Source: Leifsonia shinshuensis | GTDB taxonomy: Bacteria > Actinomycetota > Actinomycetes > Actinomycetales > Microbacteriaceae | Length of the DNA stretch: 64,000 bases | Direction of reading: 5' to 3' | NCBI RefSeq assembly: GCF_013410375.1 | Contig: NZ_JACCFL010000001.1 | Location: 3,162,001 to 3,226,000 of the forward strand | In this document: positions 52,786-62,164 of the stretch, piece after piece | Position numbering within the stretch: the first letter of the stretch is position 1 | How the letters are laid out: each line of letters opens with the position of its first letter | Translations under genes and position numbers: made by a program | The notes under the pieces: generated by a model | What the model saw: only the letters and a program-made list of their open reading frames with translations | Databases searched by the model: none | Told to the model about the DNA's origin: nothing

Positions 52786-55404
52786 ATGAGCCAACCTCAT
52801 GTAATCCGGACACCCGATCAACGATTACGCATCTTCGTCTCCTCCACCCTGCAGGAGCTCGCCGCCGAACGTCGCGCCGCCCGGACCGCCATCGAACGCC
52901 TCCACCTCGCCCCGGTGATGTTCGAGCTCGGCGCCCGGCCGCACCCGCCGCGCGAGCTGTACCGCGCCTACCTCCAGCAGTCCGACGTCTTCCTCGGGCT
53001 GTACTGGGAGCGCTACGGCTGGCTGGCGCCGGACGAAGAGGTCTCCGGCCTGGAGGACGAGTACAACCTCTGCCCGGACGACGTCCCCCGGCTGCTCTAC
53101 GTCAAGGCGTCCGACCACCGCGACGAGCGGCTCACCGGCCTGCTGAACCGCATCAGGGACGACGACCGCGCCGCCTACAAGTACTTCGAGACCGCCGCCG
53201 AGCTCGCGAAGCTGGTGGAGGCCGACCTGGCCGTCCTCCTCGCCGAGCGGTTCGACCAGAGCAGGCCGGCGCCGCCTCACGAGCACGCACCGGCCGGCCC
53301 CGCGCCAGGGCGGTCGGGCCCGGACCCCGCCGTCGCCGACCCGGTCCGGCTGCCCGTTCCCCTCACCGGGCTGGTCGGGCGGGAAGCCGACATCGCCGAG
53401 CTGCAGGGGATGCTCGCGAGCGGCACCCGGTTCGTGACGCTCGTCGGCCCGGGCGGGATCGGCAAGAGCCGGCTGGCGATCGCCGCGGCGCGCGCGGCGG
53501 CGCCGGACTTCGAGGACGGCTCGGTCTTCGTGGACCTGTCCGCCGTCCACGATCCGGAACGCGTGCCCAGCCGGATCGCCCAGGCCCTCGGCGTCCGCGA
53601 CACCGGGGACGCCCCCATCATGGAGAACCTGGCGACCGCCCTCCGCGAGCGCGACATCCTGCTGGTGCTCGACAACTTCGAGCAGGTGCTGGACGCCGCA
53701 CCCTTCCTCACCGCGCTGCTGGCCGCCGCGCCCGAGCTCGCCATCCTGGTGACCAGCCGGGTGCTGCTGCGCATCGGCGGCGAGCAGAGCTACGACGTCG
53801 GCCCGCTCGCCGACGAGCAGGCCGTGGACCTGTTCGTGGAGCGCGCGCACGCCGTCAAGCCGGACTTCGAGATCACGCAGGACAACGAGGCGGCGGTCCG
53901 GCGGGTCTGCGCGGCCCTCGACGGGGCGCCGCTCGCGATCGAGCTCGCCGCCGCCCGCGTGCGCGTGCTCTCCCCCGCCGAGCTCCTCGAGCGGCTCGAC
54001 CGGCGGCTGTCGGTGCTGGTCGGCGGCGCCCGCGACCTCCCCGCGCGCCAGCAGACCATCCGCCGCACCATCGAGTGGAGCACGCAGCTCCTGGACGACG
54101 CCCAGCGGCGCCTGCTCGCCCGGCTGGGCGTCTTCGAGGGCGGCTTCACCCTGGAGGCGGCCGAATTCGTCGGGGCGCGAGCACCCGGTGAGAGCGCCGA
54201 CCCGGCCGACGGCGACGTCCTGGAGAACCTCGCCGCCCTCGTGGACAGCAGCCTGGTCGGGCAGCACGACAGCGACGACCGTCCCCGGTTCTCCATGCAG
54301 GCGATCGTGCGCGAGTACGCCCGCGAGCAGCTCGCGCTCAGCGGCGAGCAGCCTGCAGTGCGCGACGCGCACGCCCGCTACTTCCTCGCGCTCGGCGACG
54401 ACGCCGAGGACGACCTCCGGGGACCTGGCCAGCGGCGGTGGATGCAGCGGCTCGGCGACGAGCGCGACAACCTCCGCGCGGCCGAGCGGTTCCTGCTCGA
54501 CGGCCACGACTGGGATCGCGCCGCCCGCCTCGCCTTCAGCCTCTACCTATACTGGTGGGTCACCGGCCTCCTCGGCGAGGTGCGCACCTGGATGGAGGAG
54601 GCGCTGGCCTCCGGCGACGAGCTCGACCCGCACACCCGCGCCATCGCGCTCTACTTCAGCCGCACCATCATGTTCTGGAAGGACCCGGACGGCAGCGTCG
54701 CCGCCGACCTCACCGAGAGCATCGAGCTGTTCCGCCGCACCGGCGACGCCAACGGCGAGGGGATCGCCTCCATCTCGCTGGCCCTCGCGCTGCTCGCCGG
54801 CGACGCGCCGGACACCGCGCGCGCCCGGCAGGTGATGGAGGCCGCGCTCGCGCTCTACCGCTCGACCGGCAGCGTCTGGGGCGAGTCGATGGCGCTCGTG
54901 CTCCTGGGCCGGGTCGCGCTGCGCGAGGGCGACCCGGGGGAGGCGCAGCGCCACTTCGCCGACAGCCTCTCGCTCACCAACCGGTCGGGCGACCGCGTCG
55001 GCCAGCGCATCGCGTCATACCATCTCGGCTGGACCGAGCTCATGCTCGGCGACGTCGCGGCCGCGCGCGCGGACTTCGCGCTGAGCGTCACGATCTCGGC
55101 GGCCGTCGGGCACCCGGAGGGGATCGCGTACGGGCTGGAGGGGATGGTGGCCGTCGCAGCGCTCTCCCACGACGAGCAGCGCGCCGGCGAGCTGGCCGGA
55201 GCCGCGCAGGCGCTGCGCGAGCGCAGCGGCCTCCACAACGGGCCGACGTTCACCTTCCACCAGCGCTACCTGGACGAGCTGCTCTCCGGTCCGCACGCCG
55301 CCCAGGTCACGGCGGCCATCGCGGTCGGGCGCGAACTGACCGTCGAGCAGGCCGTCGCCGACGCGCTGGCCGAAGGAAGGAGCGAGCCGGACAGCACGAG
55401 CTGA
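52786..55404 (+). CDS. DUF4062-STAND NTPase with TPR-like sensor
   Basis: 872 aa from ATG 52786. Residues ~12-100 are DUF4062 (RIFVSSTLQELAAERRAART, QQSDVFLGLYWERYGW). A STAND/NB-ARC NTPase follows with P-loop GPGGIGKS (221-228), Walker B ILLVLDNFEQVL (~291-302), LVTSR sensor and GAPLAIEL (GxP motif), then winged-helix and TPR-like repeats (~560-800). No LuxR or other DNA-binding domain is at the C-terminus, so it is not a LAL-type activator. The plan effector-STAND-sensor matches bacterial NLR-like signalling and antiphage proteins, with DUF4062 in the effector place. It stands alone. The 83-base AT-richer leader holds its promoter. Confidence 0.88.
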   Translation: MSQPHVIRTPDQRLRIFVSSTLQELAAERRAARTAIERLHLAPVMFELGARPHPPRELYRAYLQQSDVFLGLYWERYGWLAPDEEVSGLEDEYNLCPDDVPRLLYVKASDHRDERLTGLLNRIRDDDRAAYKYFETAAELAKLVEADLAVLLAERFDQSRPAPPHEHAPAGPAPGRSGPDPAVADPVRLPVPLTGLVGREADIAELQGMLASGTRFVTLVGPGGIGKSRLAIAAARAAAPDFEDGSVFVDLSAVHDPERVPSRIAQALGVRDTGDAPIMENLATALRERDILLVLDNFEQVLDAAPFLTALLAAAPELAILVTSRVLLRIGGEQSYDVGPLADEQAVDLFVERAHAVKPDFEITQDNEAAVRRVCAALDGAPLAIELAAARVRVLSPAELLERLDRRLSVLVGGARDLPARQQTIRRTIEWSTQLLDDAQRRLLARLGVFEGGFTLEAAEFVGARAPGESADPADGDVLENLAALVDSSLVGQHDSDDRPRFSMQAIVREYAREQLALSGEQPAVRDAHARYFLALGDDAEDDLRGPGQRRWMQRLGDERDNLRAAERFLLDGHDWDRAARLAFSLYLYWWVTGLLGEVRTWMEEALASGDELDPHTRAIALYFSRTIMFWKDPDGSVAADLTESIELFRRTGDANGEGIASISLALALLAGDAPDTARARQVMEAALALYRSTGSVWGESMALVLLGRVALREGDPGEAQRHFADSLSLTNRSGDRVGQRIASYHLGWTELMLGDVAAARADFALSVTISAAVGHPEGIAYGLEGMVAVAALSHDEQRAGELAGAAQALRERSGLHNGPTFTFHQRYLDELLSGPHAAQVTAAIAVGRELTVEQAVADALAEGRSEPDSTS

Positions 55405-55440
55405 CCCGCGCCGCACTCCCCCGGCGCCGCACTCCCCGGG

Positions 55441-57312
55441 TCAGGGCACCACGATGTCGAAGTCGGGGTCGTCCTGGTCCAGCACGCCGACGAGCGACCG
55501 CAGCACGCCGAGGTCCCCGTCCACCGTGAGCCCGTCCGACTCCGTGTCGCCGCCGACGAGCGTCAGCAGCCGCGGCTTGCTGAGCGTGAGGTGCAGCGGC
55601 GCGTCGCCGGACGGCTCCCGCTCGACGTAGATGAGGACGCCGTTGCGCAGGGTCAGGTGGAAGCTGCGCCCCAGATCCGTCAGCGTGATGTCGAACGCCA
55701 GGTCGAGGTCCCACGCCTTCGGGCCGTTCACCCGGATGGCGACGGCGTCGAACAGCTGCTCGGGCGAGAGCTGGAGGAGGATCGCCGGCGCGTTCGCGGT
55801 CGTCGGGGTGCCGAAGTTCCCCTCACGCAGCTCCGTCGCCCCCGAGAGGAAGAAGTTGCGCCAGGTGCCGTTCTCCGACCCGTAGGCGAGCTGCTCCAGC
55901 GTGTCGGCGTACAGGGCCTTCGCCGCGTCGTTCCCCGGCTCGGCGAACACCGCGTGGTCCAGCAGCGTCGCCGCCCAGCGGAAGTCGCCGGCGTCGTACG
56001 CCTCCTGCGCGAGCTCCACGACCCGGTCCACGCCGCCGATCGCGGCCACGTAGCGTTCCGCGAGCGCCTGCGGCGGGTGCGGCCAGAGCCGGGCCGGGTT
56101 GCCGTCGAACCAGCCCATGTAGCGCTGGTAGATCGCCTTCACGTTGTGCGACACCGACCCGTAGTAGCCGTGCGTGCTCCACTCGGCCACCAGCGCGGGC
56201 GGCAGCTCGAAGACCTCGGCGATCTCGGCGCCGGTGAAGCCCTGGTTGATGTAGCGCAGGGTCTGGTCGTGCAGGTAGCCGTAGAGGTCGCGCTGCACGC
56301 CGAGGAAGTGCCGGATGCGCTCGGTTCCCCAGGTCGGCCAGTGGTGGGAGGCGAACAGCACGTCCGACGCGTCCGCGTAGCGTTCGATCGCCTCCGTCAG
56401 GTACTTCGACCAGACGTGCGGGTCGCGGACGACCCCGCCGCGCAGGGTCAGCAGGTTGTGCAGGTTGTGGGTGGCGTTCTCGGCCATGCACAGCGCGCGG
56501 TAGCGCGGGATGTGGAAGTGCATCTCCGACGGCGCCTCCGTCCCCGGCGCCAGCTGGAACTCGATCTCGACCCCGTCGAAGGTGTGCCGCTCGCCCGTCT
56601 CCCGCACGTCGAGGGTCGGCACGAGGATCCCGGTGTTTCCCGTGGAGGTGGTCTGGCCGAGCCCGGCGCCGACCTGGCCGGCCGGACCGCGGTCCAGGGC
56701 AGCACCGTACATGTAGCCGGCGCGCCGGGCCATCGCGGTGCCCGCGTAGACGTTCTCGGCGATCGCGTGCTCCAGGAAGCCGTGCGGCGCGACGATCTGC
56801 ACGCGCCTGGCCTCCAGGTCCGCACTCTCGACCACCCCGAGCACGCCGCCGAAGTGGTCGATGTGGCTGTGGCTGAAGATCACGGCGACGACCGGGCGGT
56901 CGCCGCGGTGCTTCCGGTAGAGCGCGAGCGCGGCGGCGGCGGTCTCCCGCGAGATGAGCGGGTCGACCAGGATTACCCCGGTGTCGGACTCGATGAACGA
57001 CATCACGGAGAGGTCGAGGCCGCGCACCTGGTAGATCCCCTCGACCACCTCGAACAGCCCGTGCCTGGCGACCAGCTTCGACTGCCGCCACAGGCTCGGG
57101 TTGACCGTCGCCGGCGCGTCGCCGTCGACGAAGTCGTAGCTGGAGGCGTCCCAGACCGGCTTCCCGTCATCGTCGCGGATCACCGGGTCATCGAGCGTGC
57201 CGAGGAACCCGCGCTCCGCGTCCTCGAAGTCGGCGGTGTCGGCGAAGGGCAGGGTGTCGAGCAGAGCGCGGTTGGCGTCGGCGATGGACGGGGTCGGGTC
57301 GTTCTGCTTCAT
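55441..57312 (-). CDS. Alkylsulfatase (SdsA1/linear primary-alkylsulfatase type)
   Basis: 623 aa. The metallo-beta-lactamase core has the zinc motif His148-Ser-His150-Ile-Asp152-His153 (FSHSHIDHFGG), plus metal ligands in AENATHNLHNLLTLRGG and a conserved HHWPTWGTERI. The alkyl-sulfatase dimerisation domain (~370-500, YISVSHNVKAIYQRYMGW-type) and C-terminal SCP2-like lipid-binding domain (~510-620) complete the family architecture. It hydrolyses alkyl sulfates such as dodecyl sulfate to alcohol and sulfate. No signal peptide is visible, so the surfactant would need uptake. Monocistronic, with the 105-base upstream gap as promoter. Confidence 0.92.
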   Translation of the reverse strand: MKQNDPTPSIADANRALLDTLPFADTADFEDAERGFLGTLDDPVIRDDDGKPVWDASSYDFVDGDAPATVNPSLWRQSKLVARHGLFEVVEGIYQVRGLDLSVMSFIESDTGVILVDPLISRETAAAALALYRKHRGDRPVVAVIFSHSHIDHFGGVLGVVESADLEARRVQIVAPHGFLEHAIAENVYAGTAMARRAGYMYGAALDRGPAGQVGAGLGQTTSTGNTGILVPTLDVRETGERHTFDGVEIEFQLAPGTEAPSEMHFHIPRYRALCMAENATHNLHNLLTLRGGVVRDPHVWSKYLTEAIERYADASDVLFASHHWPTWGTERIRHFLGVQRDLYGYLHDQTLRYINQGFTGAEIAEVFELPPALVAEWSTHGYYGSVSHNVKAIYQRYMGWFDGNPARLWPHPPQALAERYVAAIGGVDRVVELAQEAYDAGDFRWAATLLDHAVFAEPGNDAAKALYADTLEQLAYGSENGTWRNFFLSGATELREGNFGTPTTANAPAILLQLSPEQLFDAVAIRVNGPKAWDLDLAFDITLTDLGRSFHLTLRNGVLIYVEREPSGDAPLHLTLSKPRLLTLVGGDTESDGLTVDGDLGVLRSLVGVLDQDDPDFDIVVP

Positions 57313-57417
57313 GCGGGTCTCCTGCGGGTCGCGCCTTCGGGACCGTGCGGATCACGGTCGCGCCGTTACCGCCGAGCGTTCCTCAGTGACGACCGGGGCG
57401 TCAAGACCCGATAGCAG

Positions 57418-58029
57418 TCACGGCCGCACGGGATCCCGCCACATCGTGGTGACCTGGGCGCCGTCGATCACGGAGCGGAAACCGCCCACCGGCCGGAACC
57501 CCGCGCGCGCGTACCGGTGGTCGTTCGCCGGGTTGGTGGACTCCAGGTAGGCGGGCAGGCCCTCCGCGTCGAAGCGGGCGAGATCCTCCGCCAGCAGCCG
57601 CTGCCCGATCCCCCGCCCGCGGTGGTCCGGATGCGTCGCGAGCAGGGTGAGGTACATGTGCGCGGGCTCGTGGGGATGCGCGTCCTCGAAGAGCGTCCAC
57701 AGCTGCTGGTAGGCGGCGTAGCGCTCGGGCGTGAGCGTCGCGGCCATCAGCGCGTCGACGCCGCTCTCCTGCTCGGCGGTGAGCTCGTCCACGCCCGGCG
57801 GCACCCACACCGCGACGGTCGCGACCTCCCCGGCGGGCCCGCCCAGGATCGAGACGGTCCCGTGCCCGACGGCGCCCTCGACGAAGTACCGCCAGAACGG
57901 CAGGAGGTGGTCGGTGCCGCCGTCGGCTGCGACGAGCGCGGGACCCCAGACCGGGTCGTTGCGGAACGCCAGCGCGATCGTGGTGGTGATCGCGTCCACG
58001 TCGTCGGGGCGGGCGGTGCGTGCGTCCAT
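57418..58029 (-). CDS. GNAT-family N-acetyltransferase
   Basis: 203 aa. The acetyl-CoA-binding motif A is visible as LLATHPDHRGRGIGQRLLAED (RGxGxG, ~130-150), with the later motif NPANDHRYARAGFRPVGGF. The N-terminal helices (ARPDDVDAITTTIALAFRNDP) are typical. The acceptor is unknown. It follows the membrane-protein gene at 58063 by 33 bases on the same strand and may be cotranscribed with it. Confidence 0.93.
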   Translation of the reverse strand: MDARTARPDDVDAITTTIALAFRNDPVWGPALVAADGGTDHLLPFWRYFVEGAVGHGTVSILGGPAGEVATVAVWVPPGVDELTAEQESGVDALMAATLTPERYAAYQQLWTLFEDAHPHEPAHMYLTLLATHPDHRGRGIGQRLLAEDLARFDAEGLPAYLESTNPANDHRYARAGFRPVGGFRSVIDGAQVTTMWRDPVRP

Positions 58030-58062
58030 AGGGGAACTGTAGCGGGGGCGGGCGCCGGAGGG

Positions 58063-59133
58063 TCAGGCGACCGTCGTGTACCGGCGGAAGGCGTCGAGGA
58101 CGGCGTTGGCATCGCCGGCGCCCGCGAACGTGATCCCGTGCGCGCCGTAGACGGGGAGCGGCGCGTCCAGACGCGAGCCGTCGCCGAGGAAGATGTGGAT
58201 CGTGCGCGCGCTGACTTCGGTCCTGTTCGCGGGCACGAGCAGCCTGCCCGGGTGGACGTGGTCGATCGCGCTCCACGGGAACGCGACCCGCGGTTCGTCG
58301 GCCGATCGGCGCCACAGCTCGACGCCGGCCGGACCGACGGACACCGCCATCGTCTGTGGGAGTGTGCCGTATCTGCCGGCCCACGCCTCCAGCGCATCTT
58401 CGAGCTCGGACGTGCGCCGGCTGAGGAAGACGAACGCGTCGGGACGAATGCGGGCCACGGCGTTCTTCCGCACGCGCGCGCGGAGCGCCAGGCCGCCGAA
58501 GTTGAGCGCCACGACGACGGCCACGAAGGCGAGGACCGGCAGCACGACCACGATCGGGAATCCGACGTCCCCGCCCTTCGACGCGGTCACGACGATCGGG
58601 ATGCCGAACACCAGCAGCACGACGACGACGACACCCAGAACCACCAGGAGCAGACGGCTCTTCGCCGGGGCCGTCTCCTCGAAGCGCAGGTCTCCCGTGG
58701 ACCCGCCGTTGAGGACCGCACCCGCGGACAGGCCGGGCGACCCCGCACCGTCGCGCGACCGCCGCTCCGGCTTGGTGAGCACGGCCGAGCCGGCGCGCCG
58801 GATGACGACCCCGGACACCGGGTCGACCTGGTCGTACTGGTGCAGGACGCCCGCACGGGTCGTGTAGCCGGCCGCGTTCTCGGCGGCATCCCGTCGCTGC
58901 ACGAGCAGGAAGTTCGCGATCCCCCAGGCGAGCGGCAGCGCGACGACGATCACGAACAGAGGCAATCGGTCGGAGGCCGTCCCCGCCGCGATCCCGAACG
59001 CATACCAGACCACGCAGGCGCCGCTGACCACGTACACCCCGATCAGCAGCCGGGCCATGATGGCGTTCATTCGGTAGGCGGTCATCCCGGGAACCAGCTC
59101 GTACTGGGTCCGCGGCGGCGCGGCGTCGGTCAC
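58063..59133 (-). CDS. Membrane protein with N-terminal and central helix pairs, unrecognised
   Basis: 356 aa. Two transmembrane helices lie near 27-48 and 57-77, and two more near 162-182 and 190-212; a polar loop of ~80 residues separates the pairs. The C-terminal ~125 residues are a soluble alpha/beta domain (ELWRRSADEPRVAFPWSAIDHVHPG) resembling a PH-like or bPH pattern by eye. No catalytic motif. Same strand as, and 33 bases upstream of, the acetyltransferase gene; function is unknown. Confidence 0.8.
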   Translation of the reverse strand: MTDAAPPRTQYELVPGMTAYRMNAIMARLLIGVYVVSGACVVWYAFGIAAGTASDRLPLFVIVVALPLAWGIANFLLVQRRDAAENAAGYTTRAGVLHQYDQVDPVSGVVIRRAGSAVLTKPERRSRDGAGSPGLSAGAVLNGGSTGDLRFEETAPAKSRLLLVVLGVVVVVLLVFGIPIVVTASKGGDVGFPIVVVLPVLAFVAVVVALNFGGLALRARVRKNAVARIRPDAFVFLSRRTSELEDALEAWAGRYGTLPQTMAVSVGPAGVELWRRSADEPRVAFPWSAIDHVHPGRLLVPANRTEVSARTIHIFLGDGSRLDAPLPVYGAHGITFAGAGDANAVLDAFRRYTTVA

Positions 59134-59200
59134 AGAGCGATCCTAGGGGCGCGGGGCCGCCCCTCGATGCTCCCCGGTTCGGGTGTCGCCGGTGCCTGCG

Positions 59201-59797
59201 CTACTGCGGGTGCGGGGTGTCGCCCGCCTCCAGCATCGTGACCAGCTTGGCGAGCCGGTTGCCGCGGCTGGTGGCGCTCGGCGCGGTGATGATGCGGTGG
59301 ATGACCGAGTAGCGGTTGGCCGCGTTGAGCGTCGCGAAGGTCGCGGCCGCGGCGGCGGACACCTCCAGCGCGGCGGCGAGGTCCTCGGGGACCTCGGCGG
59401 TGCTCGACCCGGCGTACGCCCGCTCCCAGCGGCCGTCGGCCTTGGCGCGCTGGATCTCGGCGTGGCCACGCGGCCGCATCCGGCCCTCGGCGATCAGCGC
59501 CTCCACCAGCCCGATGTTGCGCTGCGACCACAGCGACGCGGGCCGCCGCGGCGTGAACCGCTCCACGAACGTGCCGGCGTCGCGGCTGCGCTTCTGCCCG
59601 TCGATCCACCCGCTGCACAGCGCCTCGTCCACCGCCTCCGCATAGCTGAGCGACGTGGGATCGGTCGTGCCCTTCTTCGCGAGCACGAGCCACACCCCGT
59701 CCGAGGCGTCCTCGTTGGCGTCGAGCCAGGCCCGCCACGCCGCGGCGTCGGCGACGATCAGCTCGGTCGCGGCGGAGGTCGCGTCCTGCGTCGTCAT
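59201..59797 (-). CDS. YdeI/OmpD-associated-family protein
   Basis: 198 aa from ATG 59797. Family landmarks are DAAAWRAWLDANEDASDGVWLVLAKKGT, SYAEAVDEALCSGWIDGQKR and FTPRRPASLWSQRNI, an arrangement seen in YdeI-like proteins, some of which are linked to antimicrobial-peptide or bacteriocin protection. The cytoplasmic protein has no signal or membrane segment. Its molecular activity is not known. Confidence 0.88.
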   Translation of the reverse strand: MTTQDATSAATELIVADAAAWRAWLDANEDASDGVWLVLAKKGTTDPTSLSYAEAVDEALCSGWIDGQKRSRDAGTFVERFTPRRPASLWSQRNIGLVEALIAEGRMRPRGHAEIQRAKADGRWERAYAGSSTAEVPEDLAAALEVSAAAAATFATLNAANRYSVIHRIITAPSATSRGNRLAKLVTMLEAGDTPHPQ

Positions 59798-59845
59798 GCG
59801 GTCATCGTACGGGGTGCCGCCGACACCCGACACGCCACCCTCTCC

Positions 59846-60046
59846 TCACACGTGCAGCAGCACCAGCACGTGGTACACGACGTACGCCGGCCAGACGATC
59901 GCCTGGAGCAGCCCGAGCACGACGCCCCAGAAGCTGCCGTCGGAGACCGACACGAAGTAGACCGCCGCGCCGATGTAGGCGATGAAGAAGAAGAATCCCC
60001 ACTGGGCGGACTGCACGACCACCCGGCCGCGGCCGTTGTCGCTCAT
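59846..60046 (-). CDS. Small two-helix membrane protein
   Basis: 66 aa. A polar N-terminus (SDNGRGRVVV) is followed by two hydrophobic helices (~18-36 and ~40-62). The first holds FFFF and both are rich in Tyr and Val. No family recognised. It lies 49 bases upstream of the YdeI gene on the same strand and could share its transcript; the ECF41 promoter lies on the other side. Confidence 0.7.
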   Translation of the reverse strand: MSDNGRGRVVVQSAQWGFFFFIAYIGAAVYFVSVSDGSFWGVVLGLLQAIVWPAYVVYHVLVLLHV

Positions 60047-60119
60047 CGCCGCCTCCCTCCGCTCGCCGCCAGCGTAGCCGCGGGAGGGCGCAGCGGCTAC
60101 ACGGTGAGCCGCCCGCCGA

Positions 60120-60146
60120 TGTCACAACCGCGGCCGCCGTCCCGTC
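60120..60146 (+). promoter_or_regulatory. ECF41-type promoter
   Basis: TGTCACA (60120-60126) and CGTC (60143-60146) are separated by exactly 16 bases, matching the known ECF41 consensus TGTCACA-N16-CGTC. It lies 54 bases upstream of the epimerase gene, whose downstream neighbour is the ECF41 sigma factor itself, so the operon should be self-activated. Confidence 0.85.
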
Positions 60147-60199
60147 TGAGGGGGTGACAACGGTGCGAAAGCGATCGACGATCGAGGAAGGTGGCTGTG

Positions 60200-61132
60200 A
60201 TGCGTGTTCTCGTGGCAGGTGGGAGCGGGGTGCTCGGGCGGCGGCTGGTGCCGCAGCTGGTGGAGCGCGGTCATACTGTGACCGCGACGACGACGAAGGC
60301 GGAGAAGGTCGCCATGATCGAGGCGATGGGCGCGGAGGGGGTCGTGATGGACGGGCTGGACGCCGCCTCGGTCGGCCGCGCAGTGGCGTCCGCGGAGCCG
60401 GAGGCGATCATCCACCAGATGACGGCGATCAACCCGGTGCACGCCGGAAAGCCCGACATCAAGCACCCCGATCGGTGGTTCGCGGGCACCAACCGGCTGC
60501 GGGTGGAGGGCACCGACCACCTGCTCGCCGCCGCCCAGGCGCAGGGCGTGACCCGCTTCCTCGCGCAGGGCTACGCGAGCTGGAACGGCCTCCGCGAGGG
60601 CGGCTGGGTGAAGACCGAGGAGGACCCGCTCGACCCGTTCACGGGCACCGCGACCGAGCCGGTGATGGCGGCGATGAAGCACGTGGAGGATGCGGTCACC
60701 GGCTACGGCGGCACGGTGCTGCGCTACGGGGCGCTCTACGGTCCCGGTGCAACCGACGACCAGGTGGAGATGGTGCGCAGGCGGCAGTATCCGCTCGTCG
60801 GCCGCGCCCAGGGCTACAGCTCCTGGATCCATCTGGACGACGCGGCGTCGGCGACGGTGCTGGCGCTGGAGCTGGGCGCGAGGGGCGTGTACGACATCGT
60901 GGACGACGACCCGGCCCCCGCGAACGAGTGGCTCCCCTACCTAGCCGAGGTCGCCGGGGCCAAGCCGCCGTTGCGGGTCCCGGTGTGGATCGCGCGGATC
61001 GCGGCGGGCGAGCAGGCGGTCATGATGATGACGGAGGGGCGCGGATTCTCCAACGCCAAGGCCAAGCGCGAGCTCGGCTGGCGGCTGCGGTACCCGTCCT
61101 GGCGGCAGGGCTTCGCGGAGGGGCTGTCGTGA
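60200..61132 (+). CDS. NAD(P)-dependent epimerase/dehydratase-like partner of the ECF41 sigma factor
   Basis: 310 aa from ATG 60200, with GGAAGG upstream; GTG 60191 would add three residues. The nucleotide-binding turn is AGGSGVLGRRL (~6-16), Rossmann fold follows, and a YASWN-like stretch (YASWNGLREGG) stands where YxxxK-type active sites occur. ECF41 sigma genes are usually adjacent to a carboxymuconolactone decarboxylase, oxidoreductase or epimerase (COE) gene; this is the epimerase version. It overlaps the sigma gene as GTGA. Its substrate is unknown, and it probably gives or senses the signal acting on the sigma factor. Confidence 0.9.
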   Translation: MRVLVAGGSGVLGRRLVPQLVERGHTVTATTTKAEKVAMIEAMGAEGVVMDGLDAASVGRAVASAEPEAIIHQMTAINPVHAGKPDIKHPDRWFAGTNRLRVEGTDHLLAAAQAQGVTRFLAQGYASWNGLREGGWVKTEEDPLDPFTGTATEPVMAAMKHVEDAVTGYGGTVLRYGALYGPGATDDQVEMVRRRQYPLVGRAQGYSSWIHLDDAASATVLALELGARGVYDIVDDDPAPANEWLPYLAEVAGAKPPLRVPVWIARIAAGEQAVMMMTEGRGFSNAKAKRELGWRLRYPSWRQGFAEGLS

Positions 61133-62097
61133 CCGGCGCCGACGAGACCTTCCAGGAGCTGCGCCCGCTGCTCTTCTCGATCGCGTACCGCATCCTCGGC
61201 AGCGTGACTGAGGCGGAGGACGCCGTGCAGGAGACCTGGCTGCGCTACGAGGCGGCCGGCGTTGAGCCGGTCTCGGTCAAGGCCTACCTGTCGACCGTCG
61301 TCACCCGGGTGTCCATCGACGTGCTCTCGTCCGCCCGGGTCCGCCGGGAGGCGTACGTCGGGCCGTGGTTCCCCGAGCCGCTGCTGTCCGACCCGTACGA
61401 GGACCCCGAGCGCTCCGCGGAGCTGGCCGACTCGCTGTCGATGGCCGCCCTCCTGCTGCTGGAACGCCTCACCCCGCTGGAGCGCGCCGTCTTCGTCCTG
61501 CGCGAGGTGTTCGCCTTCGACTTCCCGGAGATCGCCGCCGCGGTCGGGCGGTCGGAGGCGGCCTGCCGTCAGCTCGCCGTGCGCGCCCGGCGGCACATGG
61601 AGGCGGGGCGGCCGCGCTTCGACGCCGACCGCGCCGAGCGCGAGGACCTCGCCGCCCGCTTCTTCGACGCGTTCCGGGCCGGCGATGTCGCGGCGCTGCG
61701 GTCGCTGCTCCTCGCCGACGTCGACATGGTCGGCGACGGCGGAGGGAAGGCGCCGCAGTGGGCGCGGCGGATCGTCGGCGCCGACACCGTGGCGGAGGTG
61801 CTGGTCGCCATCGCGGGACCGTTCGCCGCGATCGGGGGGACGTTCGAACGGCACGAGGTCAACGGCCAGCCGGGCGCGGTGTTCCGCGACCGCGACGGCC
61901 GGGTGGTGAACACGCTGGTGCTCGAGATCGCCGGCGGCGGCGTCCAGACCATCCGCAGCGTCCTCAACCCGGACAAGCTCGCGCACGTCGGGCCGGTCGC
62001 CGACGCCTGGGCGGTGCTGCGGGACGCCAACCGCGCCCGCCTCGCCGCGGGAGGCGACCCGCTGCCGCCGCTGGCCAAGCGGGTCGTCCGCGACTGA
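61129..62097 (+). CDS. sigJ: ECF41 RNA polymerase sigma factor (SigJ-like)
   Basis: 322 aa from GTG 61129. Sigma-2 is at ~8-75 (AYRILGSVTEAEDAVQETWLRY) and sigma-4 at ~105-160 (LTPLERAVFVLREVFAFDFPEIA). The extra C-terminal SnoaL-like domain (~170-300) carries DGGGK (usually DGGGR) and the hallmark NPDKL near ~287, both conserved in ECF41 factors, where the domain replaces an anti-sigma factor and controls activity from within. It needs no separate anti-sigma gene, and none is present. Translationally coupled to the epimerase; driven by the ECF41 promoter at 60120-60146. Confidence 0.95.
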   Translation: MTGADETFQELRPLLFSIAYRILGSVTEAEDAVQETWLRYEAAGVEPVSVKAYLSTVVTRVSIDVLSSARVRREAYVGPWFPEPLLSDPYEDPERSAELADSLSMAALLLLERLTPLERAVFVLREVFAFDFPEIAAAVGRSEAACRQLAVRARRHMEAGRPRFDADRAEREDLAARFFDAFRAGDVAALRSLLLADVDMVGDGGGKAPQWARRIVGADTVAEVLVAIAGPFAAIGGTFERHEVNGQPGAVFRDRDGRVVNTLVLEIAGGGVQTIRSVLNPDKLAHVGPVADAWAVLRDANRARLAAGGDPLPPLAKRVVRD

Positions 62098-62164
62098 GCC
62101 GGTGAGCGGCCCGCCGGGAATGTGGGCGGTTCCGCCCGCCCGCCGCCACCGATACCCTCGGCTC

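Noticed and set aside
52786..55404. LuxR/LAL-type transcriptional activator
   Set aside because: No C-terminal helix-turn-helix; the N-terminus is DUF4062 and the C-terminus ends in repeats.
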